Below, in pieces: positions 26,222 to 33,644 of a stretch of 64,000 nucleotides of DNA (position 1 is the stretch's first letter; the number at the start of each line of letters is the position of its first letter). The translations under genes were made by a program, and so were the position numbers. Where the stretch lies: contig JAUILI010000001.1 of the NCBI GenBank assembly GCA_030433075.1, forward strand, positions 32,044-96,043, read 5' to 3'. This stretch comes from Gammaproteobacteria bacterium (GTDB taxonomy: Bacteria > Pseudomonadota > Gammaproteobacteria > Pseudomonadales > Azotimanducaceae). Under the pieces are notes generated by a model. It searched no databases and had not been told where the DNA came from. It saw only the letters and a program-made list of their open reading frames with translations.

Positions 26222-27288
26222 AGCGCAATGCCCAAACGGAAACCCTGAGCGGCGCTCCCCTGGAGCGCTTTGTCGCCCCGGCCCATCGGGAAGCCTTCAC
26301 GGCGCTTGCCAGCCAGCGGTTACCGGGGGTACTGAAAACGCTGCGGCTCCTGATCCTCGGGGCTCTCCTGCTCATCGTCGTATTCCTGGCCTACACCCCC
26401 TGGGTGCAAAACGCCGCCGGGGACGGCCGGGTCACCACCCTGAACCCCGCGGAGCGCAGCCAAACCCTGACCAGCCTCGCCTCCGGGCGCCTCGCCCGCT
26501 GGCACGTCCGGGACGGCAGCTACGTCACCCAGGGCGACCCCATCGTGGATATCGTCGATATCGATCCCCAGCTCGTGGAGCGCCTTACGGCGGAGCAGCG
26601 CGCAGTGCAGGCGGCCTTCGAAGCGGCCCAGGAGGCCACGCGCACGGCGCGCCTGAATTTGGAGCGGCAGCGGCGCCTGCTGGAGCAGGGCCTTACCTCC
26701 CAGGTCGCTTTTGAGCGCGCACAAATTCGCGTCAACGAACTGAGCGCGAAGGAAAGCGAAGCGGAGGCCGCGCTGAACCAGGCTCGGGTGGCCGTGACCC
26801 GACAAACCACTCAGCAGGTCGTCGCGCCCCGGGATGGCACCATCCTCGGCATTCGCGCCGGGGACATGGGTACGCTCGTGCGGGCGGGCGACGTGATCGC
26901 CGAGTTCGTTCCTAAGGTCGCCAATCCCGCCGTTGAACTCTACATTTCCGGCCTCGACGCCTCCCTTGTGACCCCCGGGCGGAAGGCCCGGGTGATGTTC
27001 GAGGGCTGGCCCGCGGTGCAGTTTGGGGGCTGGCCCGAGGTTGCCGTGGGCACCTTTGGCGCCGTGGTGAGCACGGTCGACCCCGTGGTCTCCCCCAACG
27101 GCCGCTTCCGCGTGCTTCTGGTCCCGGACCCCGACGATGCCCCCTGGCCCTCCAACGCCTACCTGCGCTTCGGCGCCCAGGCCCGGGGCTGGATTTTGCT
27201 CGATACGGTGTCCGTGGGGTACGAACTGTGGCGCCGGCTCAACGGCTTCCCCCCGGAAAACAGCGCCGGGGCCACGCCCCGTGCTTAG
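26218..27288 (+). CDS. HlyD-family periplasmic adaptor
   Basis: A 356-residue membrane-fusion protein. A cytoplasmic N-terminus of about 38 residues precedes one membrane segment (LRLLILGALLLIVVFLAYTPWV). A lipoyl half (SGRLARWHVRDGSYVTQGDPI), an alpha-helical coiled-coil hairpin (about 122-195) and the second lipoyl half with beta-barrel (VVAPRDGTILGIRAGDMGTLVRAGDVI) follow. It would link an inner-membrane exporter to a TolC channel. ATG 26218 overlaps the stop of the ABC-like gene (ATGA), and the TolC gene begins inside its own last codons, so the three proteins are made as a unit. Confidence 0.92.
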   Translation: MKRNAQTETLSGAPLERFVAPAHREAFTALASQRLPGVLKTLRLLILGALLLIVVFLAYTPWVQNAAGDGRVTTLNPAERSQTLTSLASGRLARWHVRDGSYVTQGDPIVDIVDIDPQLVERLTAEQRAVQAAFEAAQEATRTARLNLERQRRLLEQGLTSQVAFERAQIRVNELSAKESEAEAALNQARVAVTRQTTQQVVAPRDGTILGIRAGDMGTLVRAGDVIAEFVPKVANPAVELYISGLDASLVTPGRKARVMFEGWPAVQFGGWPEVAVGTFGAVVSTVDPVVSPNGRFRVLLVPDPDDAPWPSNAYLRFGAQARGWILLDTVSVGYELWRRLNGFPPENSAGATPRA

Positions 27289-28735
27289 GCCCCTGCTGTT
27301 TGCCCTAGGCCTAACCCTTGCCGCGAGCGGCTCGGCCGCAACCGCGCAGGGCGAATCCGCCCAGGGAACGAAGGTGCTCACCGCCGAGGCCGTCCTCGCC
27401 GCTTCAGCGCGAGCCGTCCCCACGATCCTTGAAGCCCGATCCCAGCGCGCCGCCGTGGTGGCCCGGCGCCTGGCCGCAGAGGGGGGCTTCGACCGCACCC
27501 TCTCCCAGGGCACGCGGCAATGGGTGCTCGGGGACTACGACGGCTTCGACGCCGATCTCAAGCTCACCCAACCCCTGGCCACCCTGGGCGGCGATCTCAC
27601 CGCGGCCTATCGCATCAGCGATGGCAGCTTCCCCCGCTACGAAACGGAACGCCAAACGCTCGGCGGCGGAGAACTGAGCCTGGGCCTCACCATTCCCCTA
27701 CTCCAGGATCGCACCTTGGATGACCGGCGCTTCGCCCGGCAGGACGCCACCCTGGCCATTGCCGAGGCCGACGCCTCCCTGCTCCAAACCCAGCTGGACG
27801 TCCAGCACGATGCCCTCATCGCCTACTGGCGCTGGGTGGCCGCAGGACGAAAGCTCGCTATTTTCGAAAAGCTGCTCGCCATCGCCGAGGAGCGCGACCG
27901 GGCCTTCCGGGCCCAGTCCGCGGTCGGGGATATCGCGGAAATCGCCGTGGTGGAGAACCAGCAAAACCTGCTGAAGCGGCGCCAACTGGCCCGCCGGGCA
28001 GCTCGGGATTTCACCCTGGCGGCCACGGATTTGAGCTTCTTCCTTCGAGACGAGGACGGAGCCATGCAGCCCGTGGACAGCGGTGCGCTGCCCTCTGCCT
28101 TCCCGCCCATCGCGGGAACGGAGGCGAAGCTCGCGCCCGCGCGTCTTGCCGCCATTATCGAGGCAACGCCGACGCTACAGGCCCTAGCGCAGAAGGCCCA
28201 GCGTCTGCGCCTGAAGCGCAACCTTGCCCAGAACGATCTACGCCCGGAACTCGATTTTTCCCTAAAGCTCGCAAAGGATCTGGGGCAAGGCCCTCGAACC
28301 TTGAATGGCAATGACGTCATCACGGGCTTCGAGTTCTCCCTGCCCCTGCAGCGCCGGAAGGCCCGGGGCGCTCAGGAGGAAGCGGAGGCGGCCCTCCAGG
28401 CCGTCGCCTTTCGGCAAGCCCGGGAAACGGATGGGCTGCGCCTGGCGATCCTTCGCCTCCAGGAAACGGTCGCCGCTGCGGCGGACTTCGCGGCCCTCGC
28501 CGATCAAGAGGCGGCCGCAGCGGAAACCCTAGAGGCGGCGGAATGGGTGAAGTTTCGCGAAGGCGCGAGCAGCTTTTTCATCTTGAATGCCCGGGAGGAA
28601 AACACCGCCGACGCCCGGGTACGGGCGCTTGATGCCCAGCTGGCCTTCCAGCAGGCCGTCGCGGACTTTGCCCTTGTTACGGCGGATCGGGCCCGCCTGG
28701 GCCTTACACCCCCAGCCCTCACGGAGGCGCCCTAG
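27281..28735 (+). CDS. TolC-family outer-membrane channel protein
   Basis: About 484 residues with a signal peptide (LRPLLFALGLTLAASGSAATAQG) and two TolC repeats rich in long helices (for example TLAIAEADASLLQTQLDVQHDALIAYW split by FEFSLPLQRRKARGAQ later), typical of outer-membrane efflux proteins. I place the start at GTG 27281, which overlaps the last codons of the adaptor gene. The frame is open further upstream, but that part would read antisense-like sequence inside the adaptor gene and would place the signal peptide internally. Trimers would form the outer-membrane exit duct for the upstream ABC-like and HlyD-like pair. Confidence 0.9.
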   Translation: MLRPLLFALGLTLAASGSAATAQGESAQGTKVLTAEAVLAASARAVPTILEARSQRAAVVARRLAAEGGFDRTLSQGTRQWVLGDYDGFDADLKLTQPLATLGGDLTAAYRISDGSFPRYETERQTLGGGELSLGLTIPLLQDRTLDDRRFARQDATLAIAEADASLLQTQLDVQHDALIAYWRWVAAGRKLAIFEKLLAIAEERDRAFRAQSAVGDIAEIAVVENQQNLLKRRQLARRAARDFTLAATDLSFFLRDEDGAMQPVDSGALPSAFPPIAGTEAKLAPARLAAIIEATPTLQALAQKAQRLRLKRNLAQNDLRPELDFSLKLAKDLGQGPRTLNGNDVITGFEFSLPLQRRKARGAQEEAEAALQAVAFRQARETDGLRLAILRLQETVAAAADFAALADQEAAAAETLEAAEWVKFREGASSFFILNAREENTADARVRALDAQLAFQQAVADFALVTADRARLGLTPPALTEAP

Positions 28736-28738
28736 ACC

Positions 28739-29029
28739 ATGCCCCTACTGAGCGAAGAAGCGCGCGGCGCGGCCCTTGCGGAATTGCCTGCCTGGACCCT
28801 CGAGGCCGATGGCACGGTCATCCGCCGGCGCTTTACCTTCCCCGACTTCCCCAGTGCCCTGGCCGCCATGGTCCGCGTGGGCTTTGAGGCCGAGGCCCTC
28901 GGGCATCACCCGGACTGGGCAAACAGCTATAACCGCCTGGAAGTGCGCCTCACCACCCACGACGCCGGCGGCCTCACGGAGAAGGACATCGCCCTGGCCA
29001 AGGTCTTTGAGGCGCTCTGCGCCCCCTAG
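28739..29029 (+). CDS. phhB: Pterin-4a-carbinolamine dehydratase
   Basis: A 96-residue single-domain enzyme that dehydrates 4a-hydroxytetrahydrobiopterin, recycling the cofactor of aromatic amino acid hydroxylases. The family motif is seen as EALGHHPDW, with the two His residues needed for catalysis, followed by SYNRLEVRLTTHDAGGLTEKDIALA. ATG 28739 is three bases after the TolC stop, so it is likely co-transcribed with the export operon, probably by chance of packing. No phenylalanine hydroxylase gene is in the window. Confidence 0.93.
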   Translation: MPLLSEEARGAALAELPAWTLEADGTVIRRRFTFPDFPSALAAMVRVGFEAEALGHHPDWANSYNRLEVRLTTHDAGGLTEKDIALAKVFEALCAP

Positions 29030-29065
29030 GCGCGTATACTGGCGCCTCGTATTTAGGGAGGTGCC

Positions 29066-29824
29066 ATGAGCTTTCAACCCGTTACCGCTTGCGTCCTTTT
29101 GATCGGCAATGAGCTCCTGTCCGGTCGAACGCAGGATGCGAACCTTGCGCATCTGGCCACGACCCTCAACGAAGTGGGCGTTTCCGTGCGCGAGGCCCGG
29201 GTCATCCCCGACGACCCGCAAGTCATCATCGAGACCCTAAACAGCGTACGGGCCCGCTTTGACTACGTCTTCACCACCGGGGGCATTGGCCCCACCCACG
29301 ACGACATCACGGCGGAATGCGTCGCTAAAGCCTTTGCCGTCCCCCTGGTGATGAACGAAGAGATTGCCGAAACCATCCGCGGCTACGCCAAGGTGCGAGG
29401 CATGAGCGAACCGGTGCTCACCGCCAGCCTGCGCATGGCGCGCGTGCCCGAGGGCGCACGGCTTTTGCCTACGGACGTCGGCGCCCCGGGCTTCGCCATC
29501 GACAACGTCCATGTGATGGCGGGCATCCCCGCGGTAATGCAGTCCATGATCAGCAAGCTCGCCCCCACCCTTCGGGGCGCCCGCCCGGTCCGGAGCCGCA
29601 GCGTCGGTGCCTACCTCGGGGAAAGCACCATTGCCGATGCGCTAACGGCCCTACAGAACCGCTTCGACGACATCGATCTTGGGTCCTACCCCTTCAACGA
29701 TGAGGGCCGCTACGGCACCACCCTCGTGGCCCGGGGCACGGATGAAGCGCGCTTAGATACGGTGCTCGAGGCGCTCCGCCAGCTCATCATCGACCACGGG
29801 GCCGAGCCCCTGGCGCGAAGCTAG
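29066..29824 (+). CDS. CinA N-terminal/MoaB-like molybdopterin-binding-domain protein
   Basis: 252 residues built from the molybdopterin-binding fold found in the N-terminal half of CinA and in MoaB/MogA. ACVLLIGNELLSGRTQDANLAHLA, VFTTGGIGPTHDDITAECVAKAF and a C-terminal region with GSYPFNDEGRYGTTLVARG are typical. The amidohydrolase half of full-length CinA is absent, as in many short homologues. Some CinA domains hydrolyse ADP-ribose-type compounds; the role of this one is unproven. The ATG follows GGGAGG. It converges on the flavoprotein gene with a shared CTAG. Confidence 0.88.
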   Translation: MSFQPVTACVLLIGNELLSGRTQDANLAHLATTLNEVGVSVREARVIPDDPQVIIETLNSVRARFDYVFTTGGIGPTHDDITAECVAKAFAVPLVMNEEIAETIRGYAKVRGMSEPVLTASLRMARVPEGARLLPTDVGAPGFAIDNVHVMAGIPAVMQSMISKLAPTLRGARPVRSRSVGAYLGESTIADALTALQNRFDDIDLGSYPFNDEGRYGTTLVARGTDEARLDTVLEALRQLIIDHGAEPLARS

Positions 29825-30375
29825 CGCTCCTCGAAAGCCGGCAAGCCATCGAGGCTTCGCCGGTTGTTCTTCTTCCGGTAAGCCGCCAGGCCCTCGGGGC
29901 CTCGCTTCTCCGCCCAGCGATCCAGCACGTCCCGCTCCTCGAGCAGCGCCATCTTCGGTACCGAGTAGCCGCAGGAGTCGTTGATGCGGGAGATCTTCAA
30001 GGTCATGACGGCTCGGGCGCCGGGGCCCGGGGAGATGGCGAGGCGAGCAACATCCTCGTCGAAGGCCGCCGTTCCCACCTGCGTCGCCGTGCCCTTGCCA
30101 TAGAGCCGCAGAATGCGCGGCGGCCCTTCAAAGGCGCAGAACATAATGGTCAAGCGCCCATTTTCCCCGAGGTGCGCCAGGGTTTCCGCGCCGCTGCCGG
30201 TGTAATCGAGGTAGGCCACGGTCAGGGGGTCGAGGACGCGAAAGCTATCGAGCCCCTTGGGGGACAGGTTCACGTGCCCCTCGGCGGACAGGGGCGCCGT
30301 CGCCACAAAGAACAGGGGTTGCTTTTCAATCCAGCCCGCCAGCTCCGGGGTCAGCTCGGGAATGCTTTTGGCCAT
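29821..30375 (-). CDS. Pyridoxamine-5'-phosphate-oxidase-like FMN protein
   Basis: 184 residues of the PNPOx-like split-barrel superfamily. LFFVATAPLSAEGHVNLSPKG, VAYLDYTGSGAETLAHLGENGRLTIMFCAF and RILRLYGKGT are characteristic of the general-stress/FMN-binding group and not of the vitamin B6 enzyme PdxH. The likely cofactor is FMN or F420-like; the substrate is unknown. ATG 30373-30375 has GGAGGACCC upstream; the open frame to 30483 lacks a site. It is divergent from an SDR gene. Confidence 0.87.
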   Translation of the reverse strand: MAKSIPELTPELAGWIEKQPLFFVATAPLSAEGHVNLSPKGLDSFRVLDPLTVAYLDYTGSGAETLAHLGENGRLTIMFCAFEGPPRILRLYGKGTATQVGTAAFDEDVARLAISPGPGARAVMTLKISRINDSCGYSVPKMALLEERDVLDRWAEKRGPEGLAAYRKKNNRRSLDGLPAFEER

Positions 30376-30471
30376 GGGTCCTCCGCAGGGGACGAGGGGA
30401 AACGATTGGGCTACTCTGGCCCTCCTGTCTTGGGGGATGCAAGACCTCGATTGCCTAGGGAGACGCGCAAC

Positions 30472-31230
30472 ATGAAAGATCACTTCGATTTAACGGGAAA
30501 GGTGGCCCTAATCACCGGCGGCAGCCGGGGCCTGGGGCGCGCTATGGCCTTCGCCTTCGCCGAGCGCGGGGCGCGCCTGGTCATCGCCAGCCGCAAGCTT
30601 GAGCAGGTGGAGGAAACGGCGGAGGCCCTCCGCGCCACCGGCGCTGAAGTGCTCAGCCTTGCCTGCCACGTTGCCGACTGGGATCAATGCGATGCCCTCT
30701 TCGATGCGGCCATCGCCCACTACGGTCGGGTCGACATCCTGGTGAACAACGCGGGCATGTCCCCCCTCTATCCCGATCTGGAGTCCGTTTCCGAAGCGCT
30801 TTTCGACAAGGTGGTGGGCGTGAACCTAAAGGGCCCCTTCCGCCTCATGGCCCGAGCCGGGACGCACATGGCCGCCGGGGACGGGGGCAGCATTATCAAC
30901 ATTTCGTCCATTGCGTCCCTTCAGCCGTCGCCCCACGCCGAGCCCTACGGCGCGGCAAAGGCCGGGCTCAATGCCCTTACCGAGTCCTTCGCCTGGGCCT
31001 TCGGGCCGAAGGTGCGGGTGAACGCCATTGCCGCCGGGCCCTTCCTCACGGATATCTCCAAGGCCTGGGATATGGAAGCCTTCGCAGCCCGGGCCGCCAG
31101 CACCATTCCCCTTCAGCGCGGCGGCGAGCCCGAGGAAATCGTGGGCGCCGCCCTCTACTTTGCCTCCGCCGCCTCCAGCTACACCACGGGCACGGTGCTC
31201 CGGGTCGACGGCGGCTCGCGCACGGGCTGA
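30472..31230 (+). CDS. Short-chain dehydrogenase/reductase
   Basis: A 252-residue classical SDR: TGGSRGLG (15-22), NNAG, the catalytic Ser in ISSIAS and the Tyr-Lys pair in PYGAAKAG, and a C-terminal GTVLRVDGGSRTG. The motif after the cofactor loop (VIASRKLEQVEETA, with Arg-Lys) leans to NADP preference. Such enzymes act as 3-oxoacyl reductases, gluconate or glucose dehydrogenases or alcohol dehydrogenases; this one cannot be assigned. ATG 30472 follows AGGGAGA. It stops 11 bp before the end of the convergent deacylase gene. Confidence 0.9.
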   Translation: MKDHFDLTGKVALITGGSRGLGRAMAFAFAERGARLVIASRKLEQVEETAEALRATGAEVLSLACHVADWDQCDALFDAAIAHYGRVDILVNNAGMSPLYPDLESVSEALFDKVVGVNLKGPFRLMARAGTHMAAGDGGSIINISSIASLQPSPHAEPYGAAKAGLNALTESFAWAFGPKVRVNAIAAGPFLTDISKAWDMEAFAARAASTIPLQRGGEPEEIVGAALYFASAASSYTTGTVLRVDGGSRTG

Positions 31231-31241
31231 GGGCGTGCGCC

Positions 31242-32783
31242 CTAGGGGCTTGGGCGCAGCACCCGGCCCCCGGCGGCGCCGATGAAGGCGCCGCCGCTTC
31301 GCAGCTGCACTCCATTCACCCACAGGGCGTCGAAGCCCTCGGCCAGGCGGTGGGGGTCGGCGTAGGTCGCCCGAGCCCGCACGGCGGCGGGGTCAAACAC
31401 CACGATATCCGCCGCCAGGCCCGGGGCCAGCTGGCCCCGATCTCGGATTCCCAGCTGCGCCGCCGGCAGCGAGGTCATGAGGCGCACCGCTTCCGGCAAG
31501 GTCAGGGATTCCTCTTCCCGAACGTATTGCTCGATGATCTTGGCGAAGGTTCCGTGGCCCCGGGGGTGGAAGCCCGTAGGGCTGCCATCGGAGGAGATGG
31601 ACACCCGAGGATCCTGGATAAAGCGGCGCTGTAGATCCTCATCCATGATGAAGTAGGCAGCGGATCCACCCTGGGGCCCGAGATCTTCAACCAGCACCGT
31701 TTCAAAGGGTTTTTCAAGGCGCTCGGCAAGCTCCGCGAGGGTGAGGCCGGCATGGGGCGCCGAGCCGAGCAGAGTCGCCTCCGGGCCATTCCGGGAAAGC
31801 ACCCGGGCTTTGAGATAGGCCTCGAGCTCGGCGCGCCGCGTAGCCTTTGCCTCGGCGAACTGCTCCGGGGCCTTCGCCCAGGGGGGGAACAGCAAGGCCA
31901 GGCCCGTATAGCTTGCGCTGTAGGGATAGACGTCGGCGCTCACCCTAAGGCCCAAGCGCTGCGCAGCCGTCAGCTTATCGAGGATCGCATCCCCCCGCGC
32001 CGCACCGCGGCCATAAACGGATTTCAGGTGGGAGATGTGTACGCGAGCATGCTGACCCTGAGCGAGCAGCTCATCGATTGCTTTAAAAAGCGCGTCGTCA
32101 TCCTCCGAGCGCAGGTGGCTCATGATCACTCGATCCCGGCGTCCCACGACCTCGGCGAGGGCCAGGAGCTCGGCCTCCGGAGCCCAGAGCCCCGGGTTGT
32201 ATTCAAGGCCCGAGCTGAGCCCAAAGGTGTGATCGAGGGCGTCATCCAACAGGGCCTGCATGCGCGCGATGGCCTCCGGGCTCGGCGCAGGATCGCGGCC
32301 AATGCCTGCCAGGGTTCTCAGCGTCCCATGGCCCACGAAGAGTGCGAGGTTCGGCCCCAGGGGCAGCGCATCAAGCTCCGCCAGCAGCGGTGCCAGGGGC
32401 GCCACCTCCGGGCTCGAGCCGTCCTGGCCGAGGGTGATGGTGGTCACCCCCATGGCCAAAAAGTTTTCGAAGGTCGGTGTTTCCTGGGGATCGCCGTGGC
32501 TGTGGGGGTCGATAAAGCCCGGGGCGACCACGCGCCCGGCGGCGTCAAAGCGTTGGGCGGCCTTATAAGGAACGGCCCCAGCCTCCGTGATGGCATGGAT
32601 CCGCCCGTCCTTCAGCCAAAGCGTGCCGGAGCGCGGCGGGGACCCCGTACCATCGATGAGCTGACCGCCGTGGATCTCCCAATCCACGGCGGGCCGTTCC
32701 GGGGCGGCGCCGCAGCCCAAAAGGGCGAGGCCTAGCAGCCCCAGCAGGCTGAGGCTTTGAATTCCGCGTCGCCCCGAAGCCAC
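31242..32783 (-). CDS. Lipoprotein N-acyl-D-amino-acid deacylase-like amidohydrolase
   Basis: 513 residues. A lipoprotein signal (SLLGLLGLALLGC) predicts lipid anchoring in the envelope. The amidohydrolase domain has VVAPGFIDPHSHGD (metal-binding HxH), MSHLRSEDDD, VHISHLKS and SISSDGSPTGFHPRGHGTF (catalytic Asp). D-aminoacylases normally have a metal-bridging Cys in GNCG; here the place reads GQDG, so Asp replaces Cys. The substrate may be N-acyl-D-amino acids or a related amide. The start is GTG 32781-32783, overlapping the upstream SDR stop by one base (TAGTG); the open frame to 32891 lies inside that SDR. Confidence 0.88.
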   Translation of the reverse strand: MASGRRGIQSLSLLGLLGLALLGCGAAPERPAVDWEIHGGQLIDGTGSPPRSGTLWLKDGRIHAITEAGAVPYKAAQRFDAAGRVVAPGFIDPHSHGDPQETPTFENFLAMGVTTITLGQDGSSPEVAPLAPLLAELDALPLGPNLALFVGHGTLRTLAGIGRDPAPSPEAIARMQALLDDALDHTFGLSSGLEYNPGLWAPEAELLALAEVVGRRDRVIMSHLRSEDDDALFKAIDELLAQGQHARVHISHLKSVYGRGAARGDAILDKLTAAQRLGLRVSADVYPYSASYTGLALLFPPWAKAPEQFAEAKATRRAELEAYLKARVLSRNGPEATLLGSAPHAGLTLAELAERLEKPFETVLVEDLGPQGGSAAYFIMDEDLQRRFIQDPRVSISSDGSPTGFHPRGHGTFAKIIEQYVREEESLTLPEAVRLMTSLPAAQLGIRDRGQLAPGLAADIVVFDPAAVRARATYADPHRLAEGFDALWVNGVQLRSGGAFIGAAGGRVLRPSP

Positions 32784-33559
32784 TAGCGCGGACCCTGGCC
32801 GTCGTCGATCTTGATGACCGTGCCCGTGACCGCTTCCGACGCCGGACTCACGAGATAGAGCAGGGTCGAGTCCATGAGCGGCGAGGGGCACACCCGACCC
32901 CGGGGGAAGTACTTAGCGATGTCCCCCATACGCTCGAGCATGCCATCCATCATTTCCGACTCAAAGGCGCCGGGGGCAATGCCGTTGACGTTGATCCCGA
33001 ACTTCGCCCATTCCACCGCCAAGGCTTCGGTCATGCGCACCACCGCGGCCTTGGTCACGGAGTAGAGGGCCGCCCCATTGCCGCTGTAGTTGTAGGCGGC
33101 CACGGAGGCGATGTTCACCATGCGGCCCTTCTCCCCAGCGTCGATGAGGCGCCGAGCGACTTCACAGGACAGCACCCAGGGGGCAATGAGGTTCGTGTTG
33201 AAGACCCGATCGATCAGCTCATCGCTCATCTTGTGGGCGCGCTGCGCATCGGGGATGCCGGCATTGTTGACGAGGATTTGTACCCGCCCGAGGGCCGCTT
33301 CGGCCTGATCGAGCCCTGCCCGCAGGCTGGCCCGGTCGGTCATGTCCATGGCCACGGGGAAGACTTCCGCGCCCTTGGCCCGAAGCTGCTCGGCGAGGGC
33401 TTCAAGGCGCTCCACGCGCCGGCCGGAAATAACCACCCGAGCCCCAGCGGCCGCCAGCACCTCGGCAAAGCGCCAGCCCAGGCCCGACGTCGCCCCGGTC
33501 ACCAAAGCCACCTGGCCACCCAGATCGTGCCCCGCATTGGGCAATGGATATTCGCTCAT
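32783..33559 (-). CDS. Short-chain dehydrogenase/reductase
   Basis: A 258-residue classical SDR: VALVTGATSGLG (17-28), NNAG, NIASVAAYNYSG with the catalytic Ser, and ALYSVTKAA (Tyr-x3-Lys). The tail GTVIKIDDGQGPR is normal. Basic residues after strand 2 (SGRRVERLEA) suggest NADP. The start ATG 33557-33559 has AGGAGGGGAGT upstream, better than the in-frame ATG at 33577. It is coupled to the lipoprotein deacylase gene, and a penicillin/AHL-type acylase diverges from it, which suggests a local N-acyl-compound pathway. That link is inference. Confidence 0.9.
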   Translation of the reverse strand: MSEYPLPNAGHDLGGQVALVTGATSGLGWRFAEVLAAAGARVVISGRRVERLEALAEQLRAKGAEVFPVAMDMTDRASLRAGLDQAEAALGRVQILVNNAGIPDAQRAHKMSDELIDRVFNTNLIAPWVLSCEVARRLIDAGEKGRMVNIASVAAYNYSGNGAALYSVTKAAVVRMTEALAVEWAKFGINVNGIAPGAFESEMMDGMLERMGDIAKYFPRGRVCPSPLMDSTLLYLVSPASEAVTGTVIKIDDGQGPR

Positions 33560-33644
33560 ACTCCCCTCCTGTGACATGGAATTTCCCGCGCTATGCTAGC
33601 GAGCTTTACAGCCGCCGTCCCGCGCCTAAAAAGAAGAGCCTGCC

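Noticed and set aside
30427..30445. Inverted repeat GTCTTG-7nt-CAAGAC before an SDR gene
   Set aside because: Arms of only 6 bp are common by chance, and no regulator gene is adjacent.
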